Position numbers and translations under genes: made by a program. From Desulfobulbaceae bacterium UBA2213 (GTDB lineage: Bacteria; Desulfobacterota; Desulfobulbia; Desulfobulbales; Desulfocapsaceae), in NCBI GenBank assembly GCA_002327225.1, contig DCUN01000137.1:1-5517 (forward strand): a DNA stretch of 5,517 nucleotides, written 5' to 3'. The notes beneath the pieces are model-generated. The model did not search any database, had not been told where the DNA came from, and saw only the letters and a program-made list of their open reading frames with translations. Below, piece by piece: positions 5,497-5,517 of the stretch (position 1 is its first letter; every line of letters starts with the position of its first letter).

Positions 5497-5517
5497 CATC
5501 ATGAACGGAAATACGAT

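Noticed and set aside
5501..5517. ATG at 5501 opening a frame (MNGNT...) that runs off the window
   Set aside because: There is no Shine-Dalgarno sequence before it and only five full codons are visible, too little to call a gene.

Overview
The window is 5.5 kb of ordinary-looking bacterial chromosome with mid-range GC (estimated by eye), strong Shine-Dalgarno sites and sigma70-like promoters. The product families suggest a Gram-negative proteobacterium. A sulfate-reducer-type (Desulfobulbales-like) deltaproteobacterium would fit, but that is only an impression from protein resemblance. No rRNA, tRNA, CRISPR array, insertion sequence or phage gene is visible.

Layout, left to right. (1) The 3' part of a DnaQ-like DEDDh 3'-5' exonuclease gene (+), cut by the window start. 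(2) A 150-bp gap with a promoter and a small palindrome/direct-repeat cluster. (3) A complete long-form (class II) ilvC (+), the NADPH-dependent ketol-acid reductoisomerase of valine, leucine and isoleucine synthesis, standing alone. (4) A 266-bp convergent gap with two hairpins; one is a near-perfect bidirectional terminator. (5) On the minus strand, a two-gene operon: a DUF4212-type small membrane subunit followed after 12 bp by a large sodium:solute symporter subunit (VC_2705-like, related to the acetate permease ActP). (6) A 277-bp divergent promoter region with inverted repeats. (7) A complete isochorismatase-like cysteine hydrolase (+) of the YcaC/ISOC type, then 57 bp of AT-rich sequence with a short tandem repeat.

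How the genes relate. The symporter pair probably imports a small carboxylate such as acetate with sodium. The exonuclease type at the left edge is, as I recall, often found near such symporters in other proteobacteria together with a CBS/DUF294 protein, so the ilvC gene may sit inside a rearranged version of that neighbourhood. The hydrolase shares the divergent control region with the symporter operon, which allows but does not prove co-regulation.

Nothing here is clearly a new system. The points most worth a second look are the enlarged loop of the symporter, which carries a calcium-loop-like motif and an in-frame 51-bp duplication; the exonuclease/symporter proximity; and the repeats at the ilvC and symporter/hydrolase promoters.
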